Shown piece after piece: positions 9,017 through 17,286 of a stretch of DNA of 64,000 bases. Each line of letters opens with the position of its first letter. Positions within the stretch are counted from its first letter, which is position 1. The stretch covers positions 124,001 to 188,000 of the forward strand of contig BMQD01000006.1 of NCBI GenBank assembly GCA_014647935.1. The letters run 5' to 3'. This DNA is from Planomonospora parontospora (GTDB lineage: Bacteria > Actinomycetota > Actinomycetes > Streptosporangiales > Streptosporangiaceae). A model generated the notes under the pieces. That model did no database searches. It was not told the origin of the DNA and saw nothing but the letters and a program-made list of their open reading frames with translations. The position numbers were made by a program, and so were the translations under genes.

Positions 9017-9745
9017 GTGCCTGGCTTCGACGCGTCCGCCTACGGACGCAGGATCGCCGACGTCTACGACGACGTCACCGCGGACCTGCCCACGGAGCTC
9101 GCGGTGGACCGCCTCCACGAGCTCGCCGAGGGCGGGCGCGTGCTGGAGTTCGGCATCGGCACCGGCCGGCTGGCGCTGCCGCTGACCGCGCGGGGCGTGC
9201 CCGTCGCCGGCGTCGAGGCATCCGCGGAGATGCTCGAGGTGCTGCGGGCCAAGCCCGGAGGCGACCGCATCCCGGTGACCGTGGGCGACTTCTCGACCGC
9301 GCGGGTCGACGGCGCGTTCAGCCTGGTCGTGCTGGCCTTCAACACGCTCTTCGCCCTCCCCTCGCAGGACGCCCAGGTCGCCTGCTTCCGCAACGCCGCC
9401 GCGCACCTGCGGCCCGGCGGCCGGTTCGTGGTCGAGGCGTGGGTGCCGGACCTGGGAGCGTTCCACGACCGCTCGGCGGTCCGGCTGCTCTCCCTCACCG
9501 AGGACCGGATCATGGTGGAGGCCGCGCGGCTGTTCCCGGCCGACCAGACGATGCGCACCACCAAGATCAGTCTGGCCTCCGGAGAGGTGCGGCTCCTGCC
9601 CGCCAACCACCGCTACGCCTGGCCCGCCGAGCTCGACCTGATGGCCCGCATGGCCGGGATGGAGCGCGAGCACCGCTGGTCCGACTGGTCCGGCGCGGCG
9701 TTCGCCGACGACAGCCCGGCCCACGTGTCGGTCTACCACCTCTGA
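9017..9745 (+). CDS. class I SAM-dependent methyltransferase
   Basis: 242 residues from GTG 9017. The SAM-binding motif I VLEFGIGTGRLALPL is near residues 40-54, followed by an acidic motif II (VAGVEASAEM) and post-motif VLAFNTLFALPSQ. Domain length and order match the Rossmann-fold methyltransferases (Methyltransf_25 type). The substrate cannot be read from the sequence. It is followed 77 bp later by a haem-oxygenase-like iron enzyme and a glycosyltransferase in the same direction, which suggests a shared small-molecule or glycan modification pathway. Confidence 0.85.
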   Translation: MPGFDASAYGRRIADVYDDVTADLPTELAVDRLHELAEGGRVLEFGIGTGRLALPLTARGVPVAGVEASAEMLEVLRAKPGGDRIPVTVGDFSTARVDGAFSLVVLAFNTLFALPSQDAQVACFRNAAAHLRPGGRFVVEAWVPDLGAFHDRSAVRLLSLTEDRIMVEAARLFPADQTMRTTKISLASGEVRLLPANHRYAWPAELDLMARMAGMEREHRWSDWSGAAFADDSPAHVSVYHL

Positions 9746-9822
9746 CCTGCCATGGCCCGCCTCTGACGATCCTCGACCGTTCGGAAACCGATCATCCCTC
9801 CCCCCTTCCTCTGGAGTCCGCG

Positions 9823-10833
9823 ATGCAGTTGCCCCTGCCCCGAGGTCCGATCACCGCCCGGCTCTTCGACGCGCTGGCGGACCCGCCGCACGCCTTCGAC
9901 CTCCCGCTGCCGCATCCCGCGCGCCCGGTGCTGGAGGACGACGACCTCCAGCTGGCCCTCTTCGCCTGCTACGAGCTGCACTACCGGGGCTTCGACGGGG
10001 TGGACGACCGCTGGGAGTGGAACACCTCGCTGCTGGGCCTGCGGGAGGCGCTGGAGCGGCGGTTCGAGGAGGGGCTGGCCGGGGCGGTTCCCCGCCCGCC
10101 CGCCGTACCGCCCGCGCAGCTGCGCCGGGCCATGACCGAGCTGGTGGCCGCCGCCGACGGCGACGGGCCGTCGCTGGCGGCGTTCCTGCAGCACCGGGCC
10201 GACCTGGAGCAGTTCAGGGAGTTCGTCGTGCACCGGTCGGTCTACCACCTCAAGGAGGCCGACCCGCACACCTGGGCGATCCCCCGGCTGCACGGCCGGG
10301 CCAAGGCCGCCCTGGTGGAGATCCAGTCGGACGAGTACGGCTGCGGGCGCCTGGAGCGGATGCACGCCGAGCTGTTCCGGGCCACCATGCGCGGGCTGGG
10401 CCTGGACGACTCCTACGGCGCCCACGTCGACCGGGTCCCGGCGATCACGCTGGCGATCGGCAACACCATGTCGCTGTTCGGTCTCCACCGCAGGCACCGG
10501 GGGGCGCTGCTGGGCCACCTGGCGGCGTTCGAGATGACCTCCTCGACGCCCAACCTCAAGTACAGCCGGGGCCTGCGGCGGCTGGGCGGCGACCCGGCGG
10601 CCCGCCGCTTCTACGACGAGCACGTGCAGGCCGACGCCGTTCACGAGCAGATCGCCCTGAACGACATGTGCGGCGGTTTCGCCGCCGACCACCCCGCCCT
10701 GGCCGGTGACGTCCTGTACGGCGCCGCCTGCGCGCTCACCCTCGACCGGCTCTTCGCCGAGCACGTCATGGAGCGCTGGCAGCACGGGTCCACCTCGCTG
10801 CGCGAGGCCGGCCTGGCCGTGGGAGCCCCGTGA
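9823..10833 (+). CDS. haem-oxygenase-like iron-containing redox enzyme (HDO-type)
   Basis: 336 residues, all-helical, with the family's spread-out acidic and histidine ligands. Candidates are E166 and H181 in the VEIQSDEYGCG...MHAE segment, E237 in LAAFEMTSS, and H267, D271 and H274 in the EHVQADAVHEQIALND helix. This is the pattern of haem-oxygenase-like diiron oxidases, which carry out oxygen-dependent C-C or N-oxidation chemistry without haem. The ATG at 9823 is kept because it begins the conserved region. The gene ends in GTGA, so it overlaps the next gene by 4 bp and is probably translationally coupled to it. Confidence 0.8.
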   Translation: MQLPLPRGPITARLFDALADPPHAFDLPLPHPARPVLEDDDLQLALFACYELHYRGFDGVDDRWEWNTSLLGLREALERRFEEGLAGAVPRPPAVPPAQLRRAMTELVAAADGDGPSLAAFLQHRADLEQFREFVVHRSVYHLKEADPHTWAIPRLHGRAKAALVEIQSDEYGCGRLERMHAELFRATMRGLGLDDSYGAHVDRVPAITLAIGNTMSLFGLHRRHRGALLGHLAAFEMTSSTPNLKYSRGLRRLGGDPAARRFYDEHVQADAVHEQIALNDMCGGFAADHPALAGDVLYGAACALTLDRLFAEHVMERWQHGSTSLREAGLAVGAP

Positions 10834-12065
10834 CCGGCCGCGGAGCCGACGGCCCCGGCACGGGCACGAGCACGGGCGCAGACACCGGCACGGCCGTGGA
10901 CACGGACACGGGGCTCGACTACGTGCTGCCCCTGCGCTGGGAGGAGGACTCGTGCCTGGACGAGCTGACCGCCTACCTGCGCGGGCTGGCCCGGCACGCG
11001 CGGATCATCGTGGTCGACGGCTCCCCCGGCGAGCTGTTCGACCGGCACGCCCGGCGCTGGCGCGGGCTCGCCGTGCACCTGCGGCCCGACGGCGACCTCG
11101 GCTTCGCCAACGGCAAGGTCTCCGGGGTCGTCACAGGGCTGCGCCGGGCCACGGCGGAGCACGTGGTCATCGCCGACGACGACGTCCGCTACGACGCGGC
11201 GGGGCTGGCCCGGGTCCGCGCGCTGCTGGAGGAGGCCGACCTGGTCCGCCCGCAGAACCACTTCGACCCGCTGCCCTGGCACGCCCGCTGGGACACCGCC
11301 CGCACGCTGCTCAACCGGGGTCTGGGCGCCGACTACCCCGGCACGTTCGGGGTGCGCCGCTCCACCTTCGTGCGGATGGGCGGCTACGACGGGAACGTGC
11401 TCTTCGAGAACCTGGAGCTCATCCGCACGGTCCGCGCCTGCGGCGGCCGCGAGGCGCGCCCCCTCGGCCTCCATGTCCGCCGGCTGCCTCCCGAGGCGGG
11501 GCGGTTCTGGTCCCAGCGGGTACGGCAGGCCTACGACGACCTGGCGCAGCCCGCCCGGATGGCGTTCTTCCTCGCCGTCCTGCCCGGCCTGGCCACCGCG
11601 CTGCGGCGCCGCCGCCACCGGGCGGTCCTGGCGGGTGCGGGACTGGCGCTGGGCCTGGCCGAGGCGGGACGGCGGCGCGCCGGGGGCCGACGGGTGTTCC
11701 CCTTCAGCGCCTCGCTGTTCGCCCCGGTGTGGATCCTGGAGCGGGCGGTCTGCAGCTGGCTGGCGCTGGCCGCCCGCCTCACGCGCGGCGGCGTCCCCTA
11801 CGCGGGGCGGAGGCTGCGGGTGGCCGCGCACTCGGTCCGGTGGATCAAGAGGCATCGGCGGCCCGGCACCGACCCCGGCACCGACCCCGACGCGGCTCCG
11901 AACCGGGGAACGGGCCGGAGAACGGACCGGGATGATCGTCGCTCACCCGATGCCGGACTCCCCCGGACCGGCGCGGCTCCGGCGGGCACGGTCAGCTCTG
12001 CGGGTCGGGTTCGCCTCCGGCCCGGAACCCGGCCGTCTTGTGCGACCCGTCGCAGAACGGCTTGA
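10830..12065 (+). CDS. family 2-like glycosyltransferase with C-terminal membrane segments
   Basis: 411 residues starting with GTG that overlaps the previous stop. Residues 30-250 are a GT-A domain: LDYVLPLRWEEDS, then IIVVDGSPGELF, the metal-binding VIADDDVRYD and FENLELIRTVRACGG. The segment AFFLAVLPGLATAL and later hydrophobic stretches suggest membrane association. The first 30 residues are Gly/Thr/Asp repeats from short DNA repetition. The last 70 or so are low-complexity and lie antisense to the CDGSH gene, so the functional C-terminus may be near 11870. It probably transfers a sugar onto a product of the adjacent oxidase/methyltransferase genes. Confidence 0.8.
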   Translation: MTGRGADGPGTGTSTGADTGTAVDTDTGLDYVLPLRWEEDSCLDELTAYLRGLARHARIIVVDGSPGELFDRHARRWRGLAVHLRPDGDLGFANGKVSGVVTGLRRATAEHVVIADDDVRYDAAGLARVRALLEEADLVRPQNHFDPLPWHARWDTARTLLNRGLGADYPGTFGVRRSTFVRMGGYDGNVLFENLELIRTVRACGGREARPLGLHVRRLPPEAGRFWSQRVRQAYDDLAQPARMAFFLAVLPGLATALRRRRHRAVLAGAGLALGLAEAGRRRAGGRRVFPFSASLFAPVWILERAVCSWLALAARLTRGGVPYAGRRLRVAAHSVRWIKRHRRPGTDPGTDPDAAPNRGTGRRTDRDDRRSPDAGLPRTGAAPAGTVSSAGRVRLRPGTRPSCATRRRTA

Positions 12066-12219
12066 CCGACGACAGCCCGCACCGGCACAGCGCCACCGTC
12101 GCCCTGCCCGGGTCCACCGGCCGGCCGTCCTGAGTGAGCAGCGTGAAAGGCCCTCTCAGCAGGAGCGGGCCGTCCTCGCACGTGGTCACTGTGACCGTAT
12201 AGTCCGTTTCATCACGCAT
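11992..12219 (-). CDS. CDGSH iron-sulfur domain protein
   Basis: 75 residues from ATG 12219 (MRDETDYTVTVTTCEDGPLL). The C-terminal half carries the [2Fe-2S] ligand motif CRCGLSSVKPFCDGSHK, the three Cys and one His arrangement of mitoNEET-like proteins. Such proteins store or transfer clusters or electrons. No strong ribosome site is visible, so the start could be the GTG three codons earlier. The gene is convergent with the glycosyltransferase and overlaps its weak 3' tail. An electron-supply role for the iron oxidase at 9823 is an attractive inference. Confidence 0.85.
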   Translation of the reverse strand: MRDETDYTVTVTTCEDGPLLLRGPFTLLTQDGRPVDPGRATVALCRCGLSSVKPFCDGSHKTAGFRAGGEPDPQS

Positions 12220-12337
12220 GTTCGGCACAGTGCCCGGCAACGGCGACCCTACTCCTCTCCTCGGGTCCCGCCAGGTCCCCCTGGGGCCCCAGGTCTCCCC
12301 CGGTCTCCCCACGCCTCCCCGGGGCCCGCCGGACGTC

Positions 12338-13471
12338 CTACTCCCCCTCCTCCTCCGGCATCCCGGACCTGGCGGAGGCCTTGCGGTCGTCGGGGATCTG
12401 CGCGGGCGGGCCGCCGGGGTCGGTGGCGGTCGGCGCGCCCGGGCCCGCGGAGTCCTCGCGGTCGTCCGGCACCCGGCCCGACCGCTCGTAGCGCTCGGTG
12501 AGGTCCGGGGTGTTCTCCGGATCGGTCTCGGTCATGGCTGTCGTCCTCTCTCTCGGGTCCCCGCGGCGTCCCGCGTCCGTTCCGGAGCGCCCGGAGCCCC
12601 TCCGGGGCCCCTGGACGCCCCGGGCCTGCGAAGCATCCGGGACGCCGAGGGCGCCGCCGGGCTCCGGCCGTACGGGGAGGCGGAGCGTCTCGCCGCGGGC
12701 GACGTAGCGCACGCGGCCGGCCAGGCCCGCCCGCTCGACGTGGCGGCGGAAGTCGTCGAGCGGGGAGGTGAAGGCCTCGTAGTCGTCGTAGTGCACCGGC
12801 ATGACGGCGTCCGGGTCGATCAGGCCGAGCCAGTCGGCCCCCTGCCTGCCGTCCATGGTCACCATCAGCATGCCGAGGATCTTCGTCCCGCCCAGGTGCA
12901 CGATGGCCAGGTCGATGCCGGGGTAGCGCCGCGGGATCTCCGCCAGCTCCGGGACCAGGAGGGTGTCGCCGCTGATGTGCACCCGCAGGTCCACCCGGCC
13001 GTCCGTGCCGAACTCCAGCATGCTGCCCATGACCGGGGGCAGCAGCGCCTGCGCCGGGCCGGGCGCGTGGCGGCCCGGCAGCGCGGTGATCCTCAGCGTG
13101 CGCCCGCCCCGGCGCAGCTCGTGGCCGCTCCAGGTGTCCAGTCCCACGGCCCCGTGGAAGCCCTGCGGGCGCAGGCGCCGGGCGGCCTGCGGGGTGGTCA
13201 CGACGGGCACGTCCCGGTCCAGGCCCCGGCGGGCCACCCGGTCCCAGTGGTCGCCGTGCAGGTGCGAGAGCACCACGGCGTCCAGCGCCGGGAGCTCGCC
13301 GACCTCGATCGCCGGGTCGGTGCGCCGCCGGGAGGTCAGACCGTAGCCGAGATAGGCCCGCTGCCCCCGGCGCAGGAAGTTCGGATCGGTCAGCAGCGTG
13401 AAACCGCCGTAGCGGATCAGGGTGGTGGCGTTGCCCACGAAGAACACGCCGTCGTCCGCCGGATCGCTCAT
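12338..13471 (-). CDS. metallo-beta-lactamase-fold hydrolase (UlaG/RomA-like) with an acidic tail
   Basis: 377 residues. Residues 8-270 form the fold, with VVLSHLHGDHWD (His70, His72, Asp74, His75), a later HISGDT and MPVHYDDYEAF supplying the rest of the metal site. This is the pattern of UlaG or N-acyl-phosphatidylethanolamine-phospholipase-D-like members rather than antibiotic-resistance enzymes. From about residue 275 the protein becomes Arg/Gly-rich linker, then at 12535 an internal Met with its own GAGAGGA opens a 65-residue acidic segment (MTETDPENTPDLTERYERSG). That segment looks like a formerly separate small gene joined in frame. Confidence 0.85.
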   Translation of the reverse strand: MSDPADDGVFFVGNATTLIRYGGFTLLTDPNFLRRGQRAYLGYGLTSRRRTDPAIEVGELPALDAVVLSHLHGDHWDRVARRGLDRDVPVVTTPQAARRLRPQGFHGAVGLDTWSGHELRRGGRTLRITALPGRHAPGPAQALLPPVMGSMLEFGTDGRVDLRVHISGDTLLVPELAEIPRRYPGIDLAIVHLGGTKILGMLMVTMDGRQGADWLGLIDPDAVMPVHYDDYEAFTSPLDDFRRHVERAGLAGRVRYVARGETLRLPVRPEPGGALGVPDASQARGVQGPRRGSGRSGTDAGRRGDPRERTTAMTETDPENTPDLTERYERSGRVPDDREDSAGPGAPTATDPGGPPAQIPDDRKASARSGMPEEEGE

Positions 13472-13634
13472 CGGCCCCCCTTCACGGATCCGTGCCGGGC
13501 CCTCTACCTACCCGGGCGGGCCCGGCCCTCACCTCGCCGTGCGGGCCGCCGCCCGGAGGCGGGACCTGCACGGCGGAACCGGAGGACGGGGGTACGGCCC
13601 GCCGCACCGCCCGGACGAGCGGGGGCGGGCGGGA

Positions 13635-14882
13635 TCAGCGGCCGGAGGACGAGCCGTTGGCGGTGAGCACGGGCTCGGGCACCTCGATGGCGGGGAAGGT
13701 CCCGGTGTCGACCCCGCCGTGCTCGCTCTGCGCCGCCTCGATCAGCGCGTGCGCGCGGGGCTCCAGCTTCCACAGGGCCCGGCACTCGCGGGCGGTGGCC
13801 AGCGGCATGCCGGTCTCGTGGGCGATGTCGGACGCCCGGGGCACGAACCTCCGCTCGATCTGCTTGTCCCAGTACTCCCGCGCCGCCCGCATCAGGGCCG
13901 CGCGCTGGGCCGGGTCGGCGGTCTGCGGGGCGGCGTCCACCATCTCGGCGTCGTCGTCATCGTCGTCGACGAGCACGGTGGCCCGCGGCCCGGGGGCGGG
14001 CAGCGCCGGGGAGGCCGGCTCGGGGGCCCACGGCACGGGCGGGGACAGGTCGATCAGCGCGGAGGTGTTGTAGAGGGCGCCGATCTGCGACAGCAGCGCC
14101 TCCTGGCGCGCCTCGTCGACCGCCAGGCCGGTGTGCTCCACCGCCCGGTCCATCTCCCGGTCCAGCTTGGCGAGGGCCGCCCGCATCTTCCGGTCGGAGG
14201 CCCCGGCCTCGCGGAGCGCACGGGCCTTCTTGGCGGCCAGCGCGACCCGGGTCAGCCTCCGGTGGGCGTCCACCTCGCTGGCCGTACGGTCGCTGACCTC
14301 CGCCAGCCCGATGCGGACCAGCATGCGCTCGGGGGTGAGCCGCCAGTGGATCCGGGAGCGCCCGCTGATGCGGTGCCGCTCGATCGCCATGCCGCGCTCC
14401 CACAGCCACGCGGCGACCAGCGGGGCGGCGAGTCGGAACACGGCCTCTGCGGCGCTGCGCGCGTCCATGCTGGACAGCACCGCGGTCAGGCAGGTGAGCG
14501 CCCACACGGCGACGCCGTCGATCCCCGCGGAGAAGTTCTCCCGCATGTTGCGGCGGGCCCGCACGGCGCTGGTGATGACCGCGACCTCAATGAACGCGAA
14601 CAGCAGCAGCCGCAGCGGGCCGTCGAAGCCCAGCACGTCGCCGGAGAAGCGCCACATGCCCTGGGCGGACACCCCGGTGGCGATGCTGGCGGCGACGATG
14701 GTCAGCACGTCCTCCACCGGGCGGGGGGCGACGTAGCGCTGGAAGAGGCGGGTCGCGACCCGGGAGACGGCGCGGACGACGAAGTAGCCCAGGGTCAGGA
14801 CGATCAGGGCGGCCACGCAGATGACGGCCGTCGCGAGGGGGCGCTCGGACACGAAGGCGGTTATTTGATCAATGAGGGGCAT
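13635..14882 (-). CDS. multi-span membrane protein with coiled-coil and C-terminal helix-turn-helix-like region
   Basis: 415 residues. Hydrophobic segments at about 15-35, 60-80, 88-106 and 123-160 form the N-terminal membrane half. RNMRENFSAGIDGVAVWAL and later parts resemble DUF2637/SpdB-type proteins found on actinomycete plasmids and integrative elements. Residues 190-270 are charged and helical with coiled-coil character. An acidic run of six Asp lies near 305. The end (about 325-385) has ASDIAHETGMPLATARECRALW, which could be a winged-helix. No other transfer gene is nearby. The family call is moderate and the function unknown. Confidence 0.65.
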   Translation of the reverse strand: MPLIDQITAFVSERPLATAVICVAALIVLTLGYFVVRAVSRVATRLFQRYVAPRPVEDVLTIVAASIATGVSAQGMWRFSGDVLGFDGPLRLLLFAFIEVAVITSAVRARRNMRENFSAGIDGVAVWALTCLTAVLSSMDARSAAEAVFRLAAPLVAAWLWERGMAIERHRISGRSRIHWRLTPERMLVRIGLAEVSDRTASEVDAHRRLTRVALAAKKARALREAGASDRKMRAALAKLDREMDRAVEHTGLAVDEARQEALLSQIGALYNTSALIDLSPPVPWAPEPASPALPAPGPRATVLVDDDDDDAEMVDAAPQTADPAQRAALMRAAREYWDKQIERRFVPRASDIAHETGMPLATARECRALWKLEPRAHALIEAAQSEHGGVDTGTFPAIEVPEPVLTANGSSSGR

Positions 14883-15207
14883 CGGTCACGATCCGTGAGT
14901 ATCGCTGTCCTATGGGGTGTCGGGCCGATCATTCCAGAATGCCCGCGCCTTTTTTGCCAAACGCACGCTCATGGTTGGGGCCGATGTGACGGACGGTTCC
15001 GTTTCGCCCCGATCCGTCACCTGCTCGGAGGGTTCGCCGAACCAGCGCGAGAGATGGCCGTCCAGATCCTGCTGATCGTCGCCGGCCTAGGCGACGTGTC
15101 CGTCGGGGCGCGGGCCGGGGCCCGTCGCCGTTCCGGCGGGCCCCGCGGGGGCCGCCTCCCGCGGGGCCCGGGTCAGAACGGCCGGTCGGCCTCCCGCGGG
15201 GCCTGGG
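14883..15207. other. intergenic region between the membrane protein and the Ro60 gene
   Basis: 325 bp. The part next to 14883 is AT-richer (GATCATTCCAGAATG, CCTTTTTTGCC) and probably holds the promoter of the membrane protein gene. The rest shows no convincing gene. Its end contains the first copy of the tandem duplication described separately. Confidence 0.5.
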
Positions 15208-15222
15208 TCAGAACGGCCAGTC
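15155..15222. repeat. tandem duplication of the 3' end of the Ro60 gene
   Basis: A 33-bp unit (CCTCCCGCGGGGCC ... GGGTCAGAACGGCC) occurs at 15155-15187 and again at 15190-15222 with two mismatches, period 35 bp. The right copy contains the stop codon of the Ro60 reading frame and its last codons. The left copy lies just beyond the stop. Confidence 0.85.
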
Positions 15223-16788
15223 CGCGTTCCGCCCCGCCTCCAGCAACGGGATCAGCCTGAAGGCGGCGTCGGAGAAGCCGCCGAACTCGTGGCGGTTGCC
15301 CGAGCCGGTCGGCATCGCGGCGTGCCGGTAGCCCTGCAGGTTGAAGCCGTACATCGGGACGTGCGCCGGCGCGGCACCGGTGACACCGCCGGCGTGGTGC
15401 CCGCTCATGGTCTGCATGTCCGACAGGATGACCACCCGGTCGTGGCCGGAGTAGGTCCGCCGGACCGAGTCGGCGATCTGCGTGCCGTGGCCGACCTCGC
15501 CGGTCCGCGCGCAGAACCGCTCCACCTCCTTCAGGACGGACGCGCCCCTGCGGACCCCGTGCCGGAAGACGCCGTCGGCGAAGCCGTACAGGTCCACCCG
15601 CTCGCCCCGGGCCGCGAGCGCGACCCCGAACAGGGCCGCGGCCTGGGCCGGGGTGACCGTGGAGCGGGCAGTGATCCCGCCGGACGTCATCGACGCCGAG
15701 GTGTCGACCAGGACCAGGGTCCGGCCGCCGAACGACGGCACGTTCCCCGTGGCCGACGTCAGCGCCCGCTCCAGCGCCTGCCCCCAGCGCAGCGACGGCG
15801 CGCTGCGGTGGGCGGAGTAGAACCGGAACGGCAGCTGCCGCGACCGGGCCACCTCGCCGGGGTCGGCGAGCCTGGCCGCGACGCGCGCGGCGGCCTCGTC
15901 GGAGACTCCGGCCTCGTCGAAGTTCCTGAGGTTCCTGAGCAGAGCCATGTAGCCCATCGAGGGGATCACGGCCTCCCACGCCGCGGCGTCCATCGGCCCC
16001 TGCAGCCAGCCGGCGAGCGCCTCCCAGGTCATGCCCGCGGCCGCCAGGCGGCCGGGGTCGGCCAGGACGGCGCGGCGCTCGGCGACCGGCAGGGCCGTCA
16101 GCGCCGCGCGGGCGCGCAGCACCGCCAGCGACGGGTGGATCGGCTTGTCGCGGCCGTGCCGGCGGTCGAGCGCGTGCGCGAACAGCTCGCCCTGCCACGG
16201 CCTGTCCGCCGCGGGCGCCGGGTGGACGAGGTCGATGACGTCGCCGAAGCGGAAGCCCCGGGAGTCGGCGTCGTACTTGAGCAGGCTCCGCTCGCCGTAC
16301 AGCCGACCGACCGCGTCGGCGATGCCGCGCTTGACCGGCTTGGGCACGGCGCGGCCGTACCGGGAGGTCCAGTAGGCGAGCGCCTCGCCGGGCTCGTCGG
16401 CGCGCTGCAGGACACCGCTCACCAGCTGCCGGTTGAGGCCGTGCAGCCCGGCGTCGAGACGGGCCCGTACGGCCTCCAGTGCGGCCACGACGGGCGCGGT
16501 GCGCAGGTTCGCCGTGCCGCGCAGCCAGGGCAGGAAGCGGGACAGCCACTCACCGTCGGCGACGGCGACCCGGTGGACGAGCGCGCGGAAGCGCTCGTCG
16601 CGCTCGCCCGCCTTCTCGTAGAAGGTGTCCTCTCCGACCAGGTTCGAGACCGCCAGCAGGAAGAGCTCGCCCCTGGCGTCCCGGACGTAGCCGGGGGCGC
16701 CCTCGTGGGTGCGGCCGGACGGCGTCCGCCCGGTCCTCACCATGCTGGAGAGGGCGGAGCGGACGGTGCCGGTGTTGAACTTGGACAT
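15208..16788 (-). CDS. rsr: Ro60/TROVE-domain RNA-binding protein
   Basis: 526 residues, the usual length for bacterial Ro60 (Rsr). Residues 1-350 are the HEAT-like TROVE ring, which threads the 3' ends of misfolded RNAs and binds Y RNAs on its outer face (for example GFRFGDVIDLVHPAP and RNLRNFDEAG). Residues 355-526 are a von Willebrand A domain with an intact metal-binding site DTSAS at 362-366 (LVLVDTSASMTSG). The protein should act in the cytoplasm in RNA quality control or decay with a nuclease or modifying partner. The four tRNA-like RNAs immediately upstream, on the same strand, are its natural Y RNA partners. RtcB or PNPase genes are not in this window. Confidence 0.95.
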   Translation of the reverse strand: MSKFNTGTVRSALSSMVRTGRTPSGRTHEGAPGYVRDARGELFLLAVSNLVGEDTFYEKAGERDERFRALVHRVAVADGEWLSRFLPWLRGTANLRTAPVVAALEAVRARLDAGLHGLNRQLVSGVLQRADEPGEALAYWTSRYGRAVPKPVKRGIADAVGRLYGERSLLKYDADSRGFRFGDVIDLVHPAPAADRPWQGELFAHALDRRHGRDKPIHPSLAVLRARAALTALPVAERRAVLADPGRLAAAGMTWEALAGWLQGPMDAAAWEAVIPSMGYMALLRNLRNFDEAGVSDEAAARVAARLADPGEVARSRQLPFRFYSAHRSAPSLRWGQALERALTSATGNVPSFGGRTLVLVDTSASMTSGGITARSTVTPAQAAALFGVALAARGERVDLYGFADGVFRHGVRRGASVLKEVERFCARTGEVGHGTQIADSVRRTYSGHDRVVILSDMQTMSGHHAGGVTGAAPAHVPMYGFNLQGYRHAAMPTGSGNRHEFGGFSDAAFRLIPLLEAGRNADWPF

Positions 16789-16846
16789 CGGAGCGGACTC
16801 CTTTCCGCGGGGAGCAGAGGGGGAGGAACACGCGTCCTTTCACGGA

Positions 16847-16985
16847 GCGCGCCCGAGGTCGGGGCGGCGAAGGCACATAGGCGCTCTTCCGTCTGAGCTA
16901 CGGGACCGTGCGGTCCCGGCCGGACTCGAACCGGCGACAACCCCATTAACAGTGGAAGTAGCCCTCGCCTGCGCACCGGGCGCGC
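16847..16985 (-). ncRNA. predicted Y RNA 4, tRNA-Asn-like permuted module (nearest the Ro60 gene)
   Basis: About 139 nt. The ends pair through a 9-bp helix GCGCGCCCG/CGGGCGCGC, followed on the 5' side by GGUGCGCAGG, close to the GGUCCGAAGG of animal Y RNAs. Inside, in 5'-3' order, are: a 5-bp stem with a 7-nt loop CUGUUAA (plus coordinates 16941-16957); spacer UUGUC; T arm GCCGG-UUCGAGU-CCGGC (16919-16935); a 7-bp acceptor-like stem CGGGACC/GGUCCCG closed by GCAC; then UA; then D arm GCUC-AGACGGAA-GAGC (16883-16898). All tRNA parts are present but circularly permuted, with the molecule's ends between D and anticodon arms. The loop CUGUUAA matches a tRNA-Asn anticodon loop. Confidence 0.88.
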
Positions 16986-16998
16986 GCTGGAACGTGTT

Positions 16999-17107
16999 CC
17001 TCCCGAGATCGGGGTGACGGCGGTCCGCCCGACCGGACCGGGCGATGGGCCCCCATGGGGGACCGAGGATTCGAACCTGAAGTAACCGCTGTCGTCGCAC
17101 CGGGAGG
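16999..17107 (-). ncRNA. predicted Y RNA 3, shorter and partly degenerate
   Basis: About 109 nt closed by CCUCCCG/CGGGAGG. The 5' motif is GGUGCGACG and the 3' strand has the shared GAUCUCGGG. It keeps GGUUACUUC, but this runs straight into a T-loop-like AGG-UUCGAAU-CCU, so the anticodon-like hairpin of the other three is missing. The T stem is weakened. A CCCC/GGGG-based acceptor-like stem follows, then a GCCC-GGUCCGGUC-GGGC arm that could replace the D arm. It may be a diverged variant or a decaying copy. Confidence 0.75.
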
Positions 17108-17123
17108 CGCGGGTGGAATTATG

Positions 17124-17272
17124 AGCCCTTCCCGAGGTCGGAATCGGCGACGGAACAAAGCGTGCTTCCTTTACACCACGCGCCGCGGTCCTCGGTCGGC
17201 GCGCCGGGAATCGAACCCGGACTTCTCGATCCCTAATCGAAGTATCCGTTGCCTTCGCACCGGGAAGGGGCT
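17124..17272 (-). ncRNA. predicted Y RNA 2, permuted tRNA-like module
   Basis: About 149 nt. The ends pair by CCCUUCCCG/CGGGAAGGG, followed by GGUGCGAAGGC. Then GGAUACUUC leads into an anticodon-like hairpin UUCGA-UUAGGGA-UCGAG (plus 17225-17241) and spacer AAGU. The T arm CCGGG-UUCGAUU-CCCGG is at 17204-17220. A perfect 7-bp acceptor-like stem CGCGCCG/CGGCGCG has an 11-nt closing loop (17179-17203). Next come UG and the D arm GUG-UAAAGGAAG-CAC with its GG pair (17162-17176). The 3' strand ends with the shared GACCUCGGG. T and D arms both match tRNA consensus, so tRNA-modifying enzymes acting on these loops could recognise it. Confidence 0.9.
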
Positions 17273-17286
17273 GTCTTCAAATGAGG

